Assembly (NCBI RefSeq): GCF_030690725.1
Contig: NZ_JAUYGD010000068.1
Coordinates: 1 to 64,000 of the forward strand
Source of the DNA: Pseudomonas sp.
GTDB taxonomy: Bacteria > Pseudomonadota > Gammaproteobacteria > Pseudomonadales > Pseudomonadaceae
Direction: 5' to 3'
Length of the DNA: 64,000 bases
How positions within the stretch are numbered: position 1 is the stretch's first letter; the number at the start of each line of letters is the position of its first letter. Below the pieces are notes generated by a model. That model did not search any database, had not been told where the DNA came from, and worked only from the letters and a program-made list of their open reading frames with translations. Below are positions 16,580 to 24,335 of this stretch, in pieces. Position numbers and translations under genes: made by a program.

Positions 16580-17431
16580 TTACGGCGCGCCAAACAAAGC
16601 CGTCCAGTAAATCCCCGCGTCGCTCTTGGGATCGTTGGCGTAGGCGGCGCCCAGTTCGCTGAATTGCGGGTTCATCAGGTTGGCGCAGTGGCCGGGGCTG
16701 GCCAGCCAGCCGGCGAGCACTTTGCTGGCGCTATCCAAGCCGGCGGCGATATTTTCACCGACACGCTGGCCGCTGTAGCCGGCCAGTTCCGCCCGGTCGC
16801 CGGGGGTGCGGCCGTCAGGGTCCTGGTGATCGAAGAAGTTGCCGTTGGCCATGGCCCGGCTGTGGGCTTCGGCGGTGCTGCCCAGTGTGGCATTCCAAGT
16901 CAGCGGCGCTGCGACGGCAAAGGCTTGGCTGCCGCACTGGCGAGCCGTGCTGCGCGCAGTATTGAGTTGTTCAAGCAGTTTCTGCCCTTCCGCCTGCCAG
17001 TCGCCCAGGCGCGCCGCCAGTAGCGGTCGGGCCAGCAGAATGCGCCACTCACGGTCCTGCTGCTTGACGCCGATATCGACAAACTGCGGATCGAGCACAA
17101 TCTTGCAGAAGCTCTCCTGCAGCACTTTCAGCGCCGCCGCTGCATCACGCGGGCCGGACAGGCTGATTGCCTGCACGTTGACCATCGGATAGCCCGCCGC
17201 ACTCATCGCTTGCTGCAAATCCCCCGAGCGACCCACCGGCTGCACCAGACGCGGATCGGCCGTCAGCGGCGGCAGCTCGGCGGAAGCCTGATCGCCACAG
17301 CGCTGCACTTCGCTGCGGTAGCTGTTGATCAAGCCGACCAGTTGCGCATCCTCGGCGGCCTGCGCACCTGCAGCGCACACCAGCGCCAACCCCAAAGCGG
17401 CGAACGCCCGAATAAATTCCTTGCTAGCCAT
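16580..17431 (-). CDS. Secreted CAP (SCP/PR1)-domain protein
   Basis: The product is 283 residues from the ATG at 17431 with a GAGGGG ribosome-binding site. A Sec signal peptide is present (MASKEFIRAFAALGLALVCA, cleaved near AQAAED). The C-terminal CAP domain covers about residues 155-283: LEQLNTARSTARQCG, PLTWNATLGSTAEAHSRAMA, NFFDHQDPDGRTPGDRAELAGY, VGENIAAGLDSASKVLAGWL and SPGHCANLMNPQFSELGAAY. The N-terminal half is an unassigned helical region that also begins with a CAP-like NSYRSE. Bacterial CAP proteins of this type are often envelope-associated; their activity is mostly unknown. It converges with the protease operon (19 bp gap). Confidence 0.88.
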   Translation of the reverse strand: MASKEFIRAFAALGLALVCAAGAQAAEDAQLVGLINSYRSEVQRCGDQASAELPPLTADPRLVQPVGRSGDLQQAMSAAGYPMVNVQAISLSGPRDAAAALKVLQESFCKIVLDPQFVDIGVKQQDREWRILLARPLLAARLGDWQAEGQKLLEQLNTARSTARQCGSQAFAVAAPLTWNATLGSTAEAHSRAMANGNFFDHQDPDGRTPGDRAELAGYSGQRVGENIAAGLDSASKVLAGWLASPGHCANLMNPQFSELGAAYANDPKSDAGIYWTALFGAP

Positions 17432-17553
17432 AAAACCCCTCGACCTGAGCATACCCATGCGGCGTGCTCATAACTGTGGTCGGGTGATCTTGGCGCACCT
17501 CGCGCGCTGAAACCAGCCCAATGCGTAGGCCGGATCAGCGATGAAAAAGACTC

Positions 17554-17750
17554 AGAAGCTGTTTCGGGTCTCGCGAGCTAGAGCCATGCAAGGCAAGAAC
17601 AGGCAAGGAAGCGGAGTTTACTGGTGTAAATGAGCAGTACTCGTTTCACTCGCCCTTCGGGCCGCGCTGAAGCGCGTTAGCCGCAAGCGGCTTGCCGAGT
17701 CTGTTCTTAACGCAGCAGGGCCGACGCGCAGCAGATCCGAGACGGCTTCT
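17554..17750. repeat. MITE-like element with 18-bp terminal inverted repeats
   Basis: The left end 17554-17571 (AGAAGCTGTTTCGGGTCT) and the reverse complement of the right end 17733-17750 (AGAAGCCGTCTCGGATCT) match at 15 of 18 positions. The 197-bp element has no coding capacity. Its right end touches the stop codon of the gene that ends at 17750. The interior holds a GCCGCAAGCGGC hairpin. This looks like a small non-autonomous or REP-type element; no target duplication was obvious. Confidence 0.6.
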
Positions 17751-18223
17751 TAAACGTAGATGCTGACGCCGCCCCTGGCCTGCAACCAGTCGCGGTAGGT
17801 GGTCAGCGAGTCGGTCTGCTGGTCGCCGTTGTAGCCGACAAAGCTGTCGGTCTTGTCCAGGCCGGCGTCGACCAGTTTGTTGATCTGCGCCAGCAGCTTG
17901 GCAGCGTCTTCACGGTCCAGTTCGGCAACATCCGGCAGGGCAATTTTCGAGGTATCGCTCTCCGGCTCAGCCGCCGGGCGAAAGCGATCACTGGCAATCG
18001 CGTTGCTGGCACCGCTGCTCTCGGCGTTCATCGCGCGCAGCAGGCCGCCGCGGCTGTTGGCCACCATGCCGCTGGCAAAGCGGCGGATTTCCGCAAGCGG
18101 GTCTGGCGCGCTGGTGTTCGGTTTATCCGTACTGCTGCCACTGCCAGCAGCCCCGGCCGTGCTGGGTTTGGCGGTGTTGGCGAAGTAGCTCGCCAGCGGC
18201 GAGTTGTTGGAGATACTGGTCAT
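17750..18223 (-). CDS. Conserved-type hypothetical protein
   Basis: The product is 157 residues without signal peptide or membrane segment. The first 60 residues are low-complexity Ser/Ala/Gly/Pro (NTAKPSTAGAAGSGSSTDKP) and probably disordered. After DPLAEIRRFASGMVANSRGG the C-terminal part is helical (LDREDAAKLLAQINKLVDAGL) and ends in YRDWLQARGGVSIYV. I do not recognise the family. Codon use is like its neighbours, so it looks like a genuine resident gene. Its stop codon abuts the MITE-like element. The gene is isolated, with about 250 bp of non-coding sequence upstream. Confidence 0.65.
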   Translation of the reverse strand: MTSISNNSPLASYFANTAKPSTAGAAGSGSSTDKPNTSAPDPLAEIRRFASGMVANSRGGLLRAMNAESSGASNAIASDRFRPAAEPESDTSKIALPDVAELDREDAAKLLAQINKLVDAGLDKTDSFVGYNGDQQTDSLTTYRDWLQARGGVSIYV

Positions 18224-18402
18224 GGCGAATCCCTGCTTAGGTCAGCTGGCAGGCATTTCTGCAGAATATGGGCCAACCCTCTGCAAGCCAGTAAAACGGG
18301 CTTTTCTGCCCATTCATCTTTCGCCCAAGGGGAATCACTTTGCCGCTTTAGGCAGGCCGTTGCCGCTGACAAGCCGCGCGCAACCTAGGCCTGAAAACGA
18401 CA

Positions 18403-18430
18403 GCGCCCCCGCAGAAAGCTGCGGGGGCGC
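18403..18430 (-). terminator. Terminator of the hibernation-factor gene
   Basis: GCGCCCCCGCA (18403-18413) and TGCGGGGGCGC (18420-18430) form an 11-bp perfect GC-rich stem with a 6-base loop, 48 bp past the stop at 18478. The minus-strand tail reads TGTCGTTTTC, only moderately U-rich. Confidence 0.7.
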
Positions 18431-18477
18431 GTGTAGTGGGTAGATGGTCAGCCAGCCTGGCCGGCTGCCCGTGGCGT

Positions 18478-18894
18478 TTAGTTGACGGCGCGCAGCTGCT
18501 CCTCGGCGAGGAAGTCCTCTTCCAACAGTGCGTCCTGACCGGGAATATCGCTCGCCTCATCGGCGTGCAGTGGCGTGACGCGCTTGCTGCGCAGTTTGCC
18601 GAATTGATGCTCAAGGGCGTGGTGCAGTTTTTCGATGGAGCCGTCGATGGCCTGTTCCAGTGACTCGGCCTTGTGGGTGACGGAAATAGGTTGCAGGCCC
18701 TTTGGCCGTGCTTCGATCTGGCAGCGTTTGTCGTGCGCGCCGGCTTTGGCGCCGTTGTCGTCATGCAGATGGACAACGATGCGGGTCAACTCGTCATCGA
18801 AGCGCTCCAGCTTGCTGGCAACACTGGCACTCACCCACTCAACCAGACGAGCACTGCCTTCGATGTGGTTATCGCTGTGAACTTGGATTTGCAT
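18478..18894 (-). CDS. HPF/RaiA-family ribosome-associated protein
   Basis: The product is 138 residues from the ATG at 18894, with AAGGAAAG upstream on the minus strand. The frame is open to 18981, but that extension lacks family similarity. The S30AE fold (beta-alpha-beta-beta-beta-alpha) is recognisable: MQIQVHSDNHIEGS, VEWVSASVASKLERFDDEL, VHLHDDN, KRCQIEARPKGLQPISVTHK and LEQAIDGSIEKLHHALEH. After about residue 105 comes a short acidic tail (DALLEEDFLAEEQ), longer than E. coli HPF. These proteins bind the 30S decoding region and shut down or store ribosomes in stationary phase or stress. It is not in the usual rpoN-hpf locus, so it may be a second copy. Confidence 0.85.
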   Translation of the reverse strand: MQIQVHSDNHIEGSARLVEWVSASVASKLERFDDELTRIVVHLHDDNGAKAGAHDKRCQIEARPKGLQPISVTHKAESLEQAIDGSIEKLHHALEHQFGKLRSKRVTPLHADEASDIPGQDALLEEDFLAEEQLRAVN

Positions 18895-19066
18895 AAAGCT
18901 TTCCTTCTTCAACTGTTCGCGAAAGCGTCGCCAAGCAAGGCGACAACTCCAGCCTACGCCACTAAGCCCCCCTTTAGGCAAGCCCTAAGACGTTGGTCGT
19001 AGCCACAAATCTGCAATGCACCCTCCGGCAATTCGCTACAAGCCTTATGCCCCGTGAGTTACAAGA

Positions 19067-19495
19067 CTATGGCTGCAAATCAAACAAAACTTTTCCGCTT
19101 TCCATGTCGCACGGCATGGAGAAATGCTCATGGGCGATCAACCATTGCCCGCCCTGCAGGCGGAAACACTGGCTTACGCGCATCCAGCTGCTGTGCATTT
19201 CGCCCTTGTCATCGGTGCCACCGCAGTGGAATAGGTAATGCGCCACGGCCAGGTCGCCACTGAGCAGAAAGCTCGGCTGATGGATCTCGAACAAGCCCGG
19301 GCCGGGACACATTTCCATGCAGGCCTGCCAATGCGCCTGATAGGCCGCGCGGCCCTGAAACCGGAGAGGGCCGATGGCGTCGTAAGCCACTACATCCTCG
19401 GCGTAGTGGCTCATGATGCTGCTGACATCCTTGCTGCGGCAGGCGGCGGACCAGGAGTCCAGTTGCTGTTGAATCTGCGCTTGGGCGTTGCTCAT
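19067..19495 (-). CDS. SnoaL/NTF2-like protein (YybH type)
   Basis: The product is 142 residues from the ATG at 19495. It has a cone-shaped NTF2/SnoaL-like fold: QQQLDSWSAACRSKDVSSIM, the family segment SHYAEDVVAYDAIGPLRFQG, then AYQAHWQACMEMCPGP and the C-terminal WLIAHEHFSMPCDME. No catalytic residue set can be assigned. It is the last gene of a DGPF-DUF899-SnoaL operon, 17 bp after the DUF899 gene, and therefore probably controlled by the ECF42-type sigma factor at 20825. SnoaL-like and DUF899 proteins recur beside such sigma factors. The substrate is unknown. Confidence 0.8.
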   Translation of the reverse strand: MSNAQAQIQQQLDSWSAACRSKDVSSIMSHYAEDVVAYDAIGPLRFQGRAAYQAHWQACMEMCPGPGLFEIHQPSFLLSGDLAVAHYLFHCGGTDDKGEMHSSWMRVSQCFRLQGGQWLIAHEHFSMPCDMESGKVLFDLQP

Positions 19496-19512
19496 GGTCG
19501 TGCTCCTTGTGC

Positions 19513-20298
19513 TTATTTCTGGGTCGAGGCGCAGCAGGCATGCGCCGCTGCCGGTTGCTGGTATTCGTCGTGCAGGCGGGTCCAGTGCATGCCCTTGCCC
19601 TCCAGATCGGGCATGCCATCCCAACCCTCACCACGGCCGAAGGGCGTGAGGTCGAGGTAGTGAAAGCTGCTCATCAGCATCTCCAGACCACGGCCGTAAC
19701 TGGAATAGCAGTGATAGACCTGCGCACCGTCGCGCAGAAATACGCTGACGCCGGGCTGCTCGCCCTGCACGTGGTAATTCAGGCCCAGACGCTCTAGTTC
19801 GGCCTTGTCACGGTAGTTGTACTCGACCGGAGCGACCTGCTCGTCGGTGGTGGCGTGGTAGTCGTAGTTGAACGCGCTGCCCAGCGAGGAATACCAGGGT
19901 ACGGTCCAGCCCATGCGCCGCTGAAACGCCTGCAGATCGGCCAGTGGCGCGCGGGAAACCAGCACCAGGGTCGTGTCGCGGGCATGCAGGTGGGCCTGAT
20001 GGCCGATATTGTCGACCACACAGGAACAACCGTCGCAGCCCTCGCCGCGGTCCATGTGATACATGAAGTGGTAGATGATCAGCTGGCTGCGCCCGGCGAA
20101 CAGATCGGCCAGGCTCAGTTCACCCTCTGGCCCCTGAAAACGGTAATCGGCTTCGACCTTGACCATTGGCAGTTGGCGGCGCTCGGCGTTCAGCGCATCG
20201 CGTTGCTGGGTCAGCGCCTTTTCATTGGCCAGCAAGGCCTTGCGGGCAAGCAGCCACTGCTCACGGCTGGCAATCTTGGGGTATTCAGGACGACTCAT
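19513..20298 (-). CDS. DUF899 thioredoxin-fold protein
   Basis: The product is 261 residues. The DUF899 pattern is complete: EYPKIASREQWLLARKALL, a helix with LTQQRDALNAERRQLP, YRFQGPEGELSLADLFAGRS, then YHFMYHMDRGEGCDGCSCVV, and later YSSLGSAFNYDYHAT and DGAQVYHCYSSYGRG. The fold is thioredoxin-like, with a GCDGC Cys motif near residues 87-91 in the place of CxxC. The function is not established. The C-terminus carries an extra Cys pair (HACCAS). It is the second gene of the ECF42-type target operon: 48 bp after the DGPF gene and 17 bp before the SnoaL-like gene. Confidence 0.85.
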   Translation of the reverse strand: MSRPEYPKIASREQWLLARKALLANEKALTQQRDALNAERRQLPMVKVEADYRFQGPEGELSLADLFAGRSQLIIYHFMYHMDRGEGCDGCSCVVDNIGHQAHLHARDTTLVLVSRAPLADLQAFQRRMGWTVPWYSSLGSAFNYDYHATTDEQVAPVEYNYRDKAELERLGLNYHVQGEQPGVSVFLRDGAQVYHCYSSYGRGLEMLMSSFHYLDLTPFGRGEGWDGMPDLEGKGMHWTRLHDEYQQPAAAHACCASTQK

Positions 20299-20346
20299 AT
20301 GCAGTGCTCCTTTTCCGTTGATTGAGCAACGCGGGCAGCGTGCGCT

Positions 20347-20691
20347 CTAGACCTGTAGCTCGCGCACCGGGCGGACTTCCACACAACCGACGCGCGCCGC
20401 CGGAATATGCCCGGCCAGTTGAATAGCTTCGTTAAGGTCGCGGGCTTCCACCAGATAGAAACCCGCCAACTGTTCCTTGGTCTCGGCAAACGGCCCGTCG
20501 ATGATCGACAGCTTGCCGCCGCGCATACGCACGGTGGTGGCGGTCTGCACCGACTCCAGCGCCTCGGCGGCGAGCATGCGGCCGCTTTCTGCTACCGACT
20601 CGGCGTAGGCAAAACACTCCTCGTCACGCGGGCTGTCGGGCGAGTTATGCAGCTCATGCTCGTTGCTGTAGACCAGGCACAGGTATTTCAT
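20347..20691 (-). CDS. DGPF (YCII-related) domain protein
   Basis: The product is 114 residues from the ATG at 20691. The signature IIDGPFAETKEQLAGFYLVE gives the family its name, and the opening MKYLCLVYSNE is typical. YCII-like proteins have a dimeric alpha-beta barrel fold; their biochemical role is unknown. Genes for DGPF proteins are the conserved companions of ECF42 sigma factors. Here the gene is directly downstream of one, separated by 133 bp that contain a matching promoter motif. It heads the operon that continues with DUF899 and SnoaL-like genes. Confidence 0.9.
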   Translation of the reverse strand: MKYLCLVYSNEHELHNSPDSPRDEECFAYAESVAESGRMLAAEALESVQTATTVRMRGGKLSIIDGPFAETKEQLAGFYLVEARDLNEAIQLAGHIPAARVGCVEVRPVRELQV

Positions 20692-20725
20692 GGCGTTCTC
20701 CGGTGTTGTGGCGCGGTTACTGACT

Positions 20726-20753
20726 AATCGAATGACGCGGCGCTGAATCGACA
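20726..20753 (-). promoter_or_regulatory. Candidate ECF42-dependent promoter
   Basis: On the minus strand TGTCGA (20753-20748) is followed after 17 bp by CGATT (20730-20726), ending 34 bp before the DGPF start codon. From memory, the motif reported upstream of DGPF operons for ECF42 sigma factors is TGTCGA at -35 and a CGA-type -10, and this site matches both. It lies between the sigma gene and its presumed target. Confidence 0.75.
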
Positions 20754-20824
20754 ACGCCTCCCAAAATATTTCAGGCCCGACCAACGGTAGCCAAGCTGCG
20801 CTTATCCGCCAGGCGGATGGCGGC

Positions 20825-22060
20825 TTAGCCGGTCGGCAACTCGTCCAGACGCATCTGCAGAAACTGCCGATCAGCGCCCTGCTGCGCCAGTTGCAATGCC
20901 CGCTGATAGGCATCACGCGCAGGGGCCACGCGGCCCAAGCGGCGATTGAGGTCGGCGCTGGCGGCGTGGGCCAGGTGGTAATCGGCCAGTTCGCCGCTGG
21001 CCAGCAGCGCGTCGATCAGCGTCAGGCCGGCCTCGGGGCCTTGCTGCATGGCCACCGCCACGGCGCGATTGAGCTCAATCACCGGCGACGGATTCAGACG
21101 CAGCAAAGCGTCGTAGAGCCCGACGATCTGCGCCCAGTCGGTCTCAGCGGCGCAAGTGGCCTCGGCATGCACGGCGGCAATCGCCGCTTGCAGGGTGTAG
21201 GCGCCGAAGCGCCGCGAATGCAGGGCCTGCAACACCAGGGAGTCACCTTCGACAATTAGCGCGGGGTCCCACTGGCTGCGATCTTGCGCCTCCAGCAGCA
21301 CCACTTCGCCGCTGGCCGAGCTGCGCGCACTGCGCCGCGATTCGTGCAACAGCATCAACGCCAGCAGGCCCTGCACTTCCGGCTCGGGCAGCAGTTCCAG
21401 CAGCAGACGCGCCAGGCGAATGGCCTCATCGGACAGGTGCGCGCGGGTCAGCGAATCGCCTGAGCTGGCGAAATAGCCTTCGTTGAACACCAGGTAGATC
21501 ACCCGCAATACGGCGTCCAAGCGCTCGGGTAGTTCGCTGCGTCCAGGCACTTCATAGGGGATGCGTGCGTCGCGAATCTTCGCCTTGGCGCGGACGATAC
21601 GCTGGGCCAGGGTGGCGGGCGTGGTGAGGAAGGCGCGGGCGATTTCCTCGGTGCCCAGATCGCAGACTTCACGCAGGGTCAGGGCCACCTGGGCATCGCT
21701 GGCCAGCGCTGGGTGGCAGCAGGTAAAGATCAGCCGCAGGCGGTCGTCTTCAAGCAACTCGCCCTCGTCCAGCGGTGCGTCATAGGCCAACTCAACGTGG
21801 TCATCCAGCGGCTGGAAACGCCGCTGCCGGCGCAGGTTGTCGATGGCCTTGAAGCGCCCCGCCGACACCAACCAGGCCCGAGGATTGGCCGGCACACCGG
21901 TCTGCGGCCATTGCTCCATCGCTGCACGAAAGGCTTCGTGCAGCGCCTCCTCGGCCAGGTCAAAATCGCCCAGCAGACGGATCAAGGTGGCCAGTACGCG
22001 GCGCGATTCATCGCGGTAGAGCTGCGCCAGCAGAGCCGGCAAGGCGGCAGAATGGTCCAT
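20825..22060 (-). CDS. ECF42-type sigma factor with long C-terminal extension
   Basis: The product is 411 residues from the ATG at 22060, with GGAG nine bases upstream; the ATG at 22075 is less well placed. Sigma region 2 is seen in DESRRVLATLIRLLGDFDLA and ANPRAWLVSAGRFKAIDNLR. Region 4 is seen in DAQVALTLREVCDLGTEEIA and LAQRIVRAKAKIRD. The remaining 220 residues form a helical TPR-like domain (VIYLVFNEGYFASSG; LALMLLHESRRSARSSASGE; LNRAVAVAMQQGPEAGLTLI), the hallmark of ECF42 members, which have no anti-sigma factor and need this domain for activity. It is cytosolic. The linked DGPF operon on the same strand downstream is its likely target. Confidence 0.92.
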   Translation of the reverse strand: MDHSAALPALLAQLYRDESRRVLATLIRLLGDFDLAEEALHEAFRAAMEQWPQTGVPANPRAWLVSAGRFKAIDNLRRQRRFQPLDDHVELAYDAPLDEGELLEDDRLRLIFTCCHPALASDAQVALTLREVCDLGTEEIARAFLTTPATLAQRIVRAKAKIRDARIPYEVPGRSELPERLDAVLRVIYLVFNEGYFASSGDSLTRAHLSDEAIRLARLLLELLPEPEVQGLLALMLLHESRRSARSSASGEVVLLEAQDRSQWDPALIVEGDSLVLQALHSRRFGAYTLQAAIAAVHAEATCAAETDWAQIVGLYDALLRLNPSPVIELNRAVAVAMQQGPEAGLTLIDALLASGELADYHLAHAASADLNRRLGRVAPARDAYQRALQLAQQGADRQFLQMRLDELPTG

Positions 22061-22147
22061 TGCATTGCACTCCATAACGGCAGTGGTTGCGCGATACTCC
22101 CCTGCCGCGCAACCAGAACCGTTTCACCCTACCGCATTAGGCGCGCT

Positions 22148-22909
22148 TCAGCTTTTCAGCCGATAACCGGTTTTGAAGATAAAGCCCACGGCCAGGATGC
22201 ACAGCAACAGAAAGCCGAGAATCATCGCCAAACTCAGGCCGACGTTGACGTCGGAGACGCCATAGAAACTCCAGCGGAACGCGCTGATCAGGTACACCAC
22301 CGGGTTGAACAGCGTCACCGTCTGCCAGGCCGGCGGCAACATGCTGATCGAGTAGAACGCGCCACCGAGAAAGGTCAGCGGTGTGACGATCAGCGCCGGC
22401 ACCACCTGCAACTTCTCCCAGCCATCGGCCCAGACGCCGATGATGAAGCCGAACAGGCTAAAGGTCAGCGCGGTAAGCACCAGAAACGCCAGCATCCACA
22501 GCGGGTGGAGAATCTCGAAATCAACAAACAGCCGCGCGGTAATCAGGATCACCAAGCCGAGAATGATCGACTTGGTGGCCGCCGCGCCAACATAGCCGAT
22601 GAGGATTTCCAGGTAGGACACCGGCGCCGACAGCAGCTCGTAGATGCTCCCCGAATACTTGGGCATGTAGATGCCGAACGAGGCGTTGGAAATGCTCTCG
22701 GTGAGCAGCGCCAGCATGATCAGCCCCGGCACGATAAACGCGCCGTAACTGACCCCCTGCACCTGGGTCATGCTCGAACCGATGGCCGAACCGAACACCA
22801 CGAAATACAGCGACGTGCTGATCACCGGGGTGGCGATGCTCTGCAACAAGGTGCGCCAGGTGCGCGCCAGCTCGAACAGGTATATGGCACGGATTGCGTA
22901 GAAATTCAT
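22148..22909 (-). CDS. ABC-2 type exporter permease (YadH-like)
   Basis: The product is 253 residues with six hydrophobic segments: about 22-40, 58-76, 104-126, 138-158, 170-190 and 222-246. The sequence VPGLIMLALLTESISNASFG and the signature region ALIVTPLTFLGGAFYSISML, PPAWQTVTLFNPVVYLISAF are characteristic of the ABC-2 membrane family. Its start overlaps the end of the ATPase gene (ATGA, 22906-22909), so the two subunits are translationally coupled. The pair closely resembles YadG/YadH of E. coli, for which no substrate is established. Confidence 0.92.
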   Translation of the reverse strand: MNFYAIRAIYLFELARTWRTLLQSIATPVISTSLYFVVFGSAIGSSMTQVQGVSYGAFIVPGLIMLALLTESISNASFGIYMPKYSGSIYELLSAPVSYLEILIGYVGAAATKSIILGLVILITARLFVDFEILHPLWMLAFLVLTALTFSLFGFIIGVWADGWEKLQVVPALIVTPLTFLGGAFYSISMLPPAWQTVTLFNPVVYLISAFRWSFYGVSDVNVGLSLAMILGFLLLCILAVGFIFKTGYRLKS

Positions 22910-23835
22910 GCGCGCGACTCCTTGACCAAAGACACAAAGATTTCTTCCAGCGAACTCTGGCTGGACTGCAGATCCTTGAAGTCGATGCCGTGCTGGGCGA
23001 GGTCCTTGAGCAGTTCGGCGATGCCGGTGTGCTCGCTCTGGGTATCGAAGGTAAACACCAGGGCATGGCCCTCGTCGCTCAGCTCCAGCGGGTAACGCGC
23101 CAGCTCGGCGGGGATGCTCGCCAGCGGGTGCTGTAGTTGCAGGGTCAGCTGCTTCTTGCCGAGCTTATGCATCAGTGCCTGCTTGTCTTCCACCAGAATG
23201 ATCCGGCCCTTGCTGATCACCCCGATGCGGTCGGCCATTTCCTCGGCTTCTTCGATGTAGTGGGTGGTGAGGATAATGGTCACCCCGCGCTCACGCAGAC
23301 GGCGCACCATATTCCACATATCGCGGCGCAGCTCGACGTCGACGCCAGCAGTCGGCTCGTCGAGGAACAGAATCTGCGGCTCGTGGCTTAGCGCCTTGGC
23401 GATCATCACCCGGCGTTTCATGCCGCCGGACAGCTCGAAAATCTTCGCGTCGCGCTTGTCCCACAGCGACAGGTCCTTGAGCAGTTGCTCCAGATAGGCC
23501 GGATTGGGCTTTTTGCCGAACAGGCCACGGCTGAATTTCACCGTGGCCCAGACAGTTTCGAACACATCGCTGACCAGCTCCTGAGGCACCAACCCGATCT
23601 GCGAACGCGAGGCGCGGTAGTCCTTGATGATGTCCTGGCCGCCCACCAGCACCCGCCCACCGCCTGGATTGACGATGCCGCAGATGATGCTGATCAGGGT
23701 GGTCTTGCCCGCGCCATTGGGGCCGAGCAGCGCAAAGATCTCGCCCTGGCGAATATCCAGATTGATGTCCTGCAGGGCCGGATGGCCGCTGGCGTAGGTC
23801 TTGCTCAGCTGTTGAATCGAGATCACCGCTTGCAC
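22906..23835 (-). CDS. ABC transporter ATPase (YadG-like)
   Basis: The product is 309 residues. The start is a GTG at 23835, four bases after a strong AGGAGG on the minus strand. Walker A is GPNGAGKT (38-45), the ABC signature LSGGMKRR (135-142), Walker B ILFLDEPTAGVD (155-166) and the H-loop TTHYIEEAEEMADR. The C-terminal 90 residues are an accessory region typical of ABC-2 exporters (KLGKKQLTLQLQHPLASIPA). It energises the permease encoded immediately downstream with a 4-bp overlap. The exporter substrate is unknown. Confidence 0.94.
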   Translation of the reverse strand: MQAVISIQQLSKTYASGHPALQDINLDIRQGEIFALLGPNGAGKTTLISIICGIVNPGGGRVLVGGQDIIKDYRASRSQIGLVPQELVSDVFETVWATVKFSRGLFGKKPNPAYLEQLLKDLSLWDKRDAKIFELSGGMKRRVMIAKALSHEPQILFLDEPTAGVDVELRRDMWNMVRRLRERGVTIILTTHYIEEAEEMADRIGVISKGRIILVEDKQALMHKLGKKQLTLQLQHPLASIPAELARYPLELSDEGHALVFTFDTQSEHTGIAELLKDLAQHGIDFKDLQSSQSSLEEIFVSLVKESRA

Positions 23836-23995
23836 AGAACCTCCTGCTCTGGGGAAAAGCGCAATTGTAGGGAAGTTGGCCGGGCTTGCGGAAATGCTGA
23901 TGCAGTAACCTGGCTGATTTTCCAGGCCAACGTTGAGCTACAGCGGATGCGGCTGCTAGGCTGGACCTGGTTTTACCCAGACAAGGAAATAGACC

Positions 23996-24295
23996 ATGGC
24001 TCTTCGTCACCACCTCGCCAGCCTCAGCCTGCTCGCCCTGCTGGCCGGTTGCAGCTCGCAGCCGCCGGCGCAGCAAACCGCCGAAATCACCGGCGATTGC
24101 AGCGTCGAAAACCTGCAAGGCGTGCTCGGCCAGAATGCCAGCGCCGAGCTGATCCAGCAGGTGCAGCAACAGGCCAACGCCAAAACCCTGCGCGTGCTCG
24201 CCCCCGGCGACGCCGCGACCATGGATTACAACCCGCAGCGCCTGAATATCGATATCGATGAAAGCGAAGTGATCATCCGCCTGACCTGCGGTTGA
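23996..24295 (+). CDS. I78-family peptidase inhibitor lipoprotein
   Basis: The product is 99 residues. The signal peptide ends in a lipobox, LLAGC, with Cys19 acylated. The I78 inhibitor pattern follows: LQGVLGQNASAELIQQVQQQ, TLRVLAPGDAATMDYNPQRL and NIDIDESEVIIRLTCG. Cys35 and Cys98 could pair. The founding I78 member inhibits fungal serine proteases, and bacterial homologues are usually periplasmic or lipid-anchored. With ecotin at 8370 this gives the window two envelope-directed protease inhibitors. The gene is monocistronic and convergent with the acyl-CoA synthetase. Confidence 0.85.
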   Translation: MALRHHLASLSLLALLAGCSSQPPAQQTAEITGDCSVENLQGVLGQNASAELIQQVQQQANAKTLRVLAPGDAATMDYNPQRLNIDIDESEVIIRLTCG

Positions 24296-24297
24296 AT

Positions 24298-24318
24298 GCC
24301 CTTCGATACGCGAAGGGC
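24298..24318. terminator. Hairpin between convergent genes
   Basis: GCCCTTCG (24298-24305) and CGAAGGGC (24311-24318) form a perfect 8-bp stem just past the I78 gene stop and before the convergent gene end at 24336. No U-tract is present on either side. Confidence 0.5.
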
Positions 24319-24335
24319 GAGTCAGGTGTCAGGCC

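Noticed and set aside
21713..23095. A 460-codon plus-strand frame across the sigma factor and ABC genes
   Set aside because: Antisense to two well-supported genes, with Gln/Arg-rich composition typical of a shadow.
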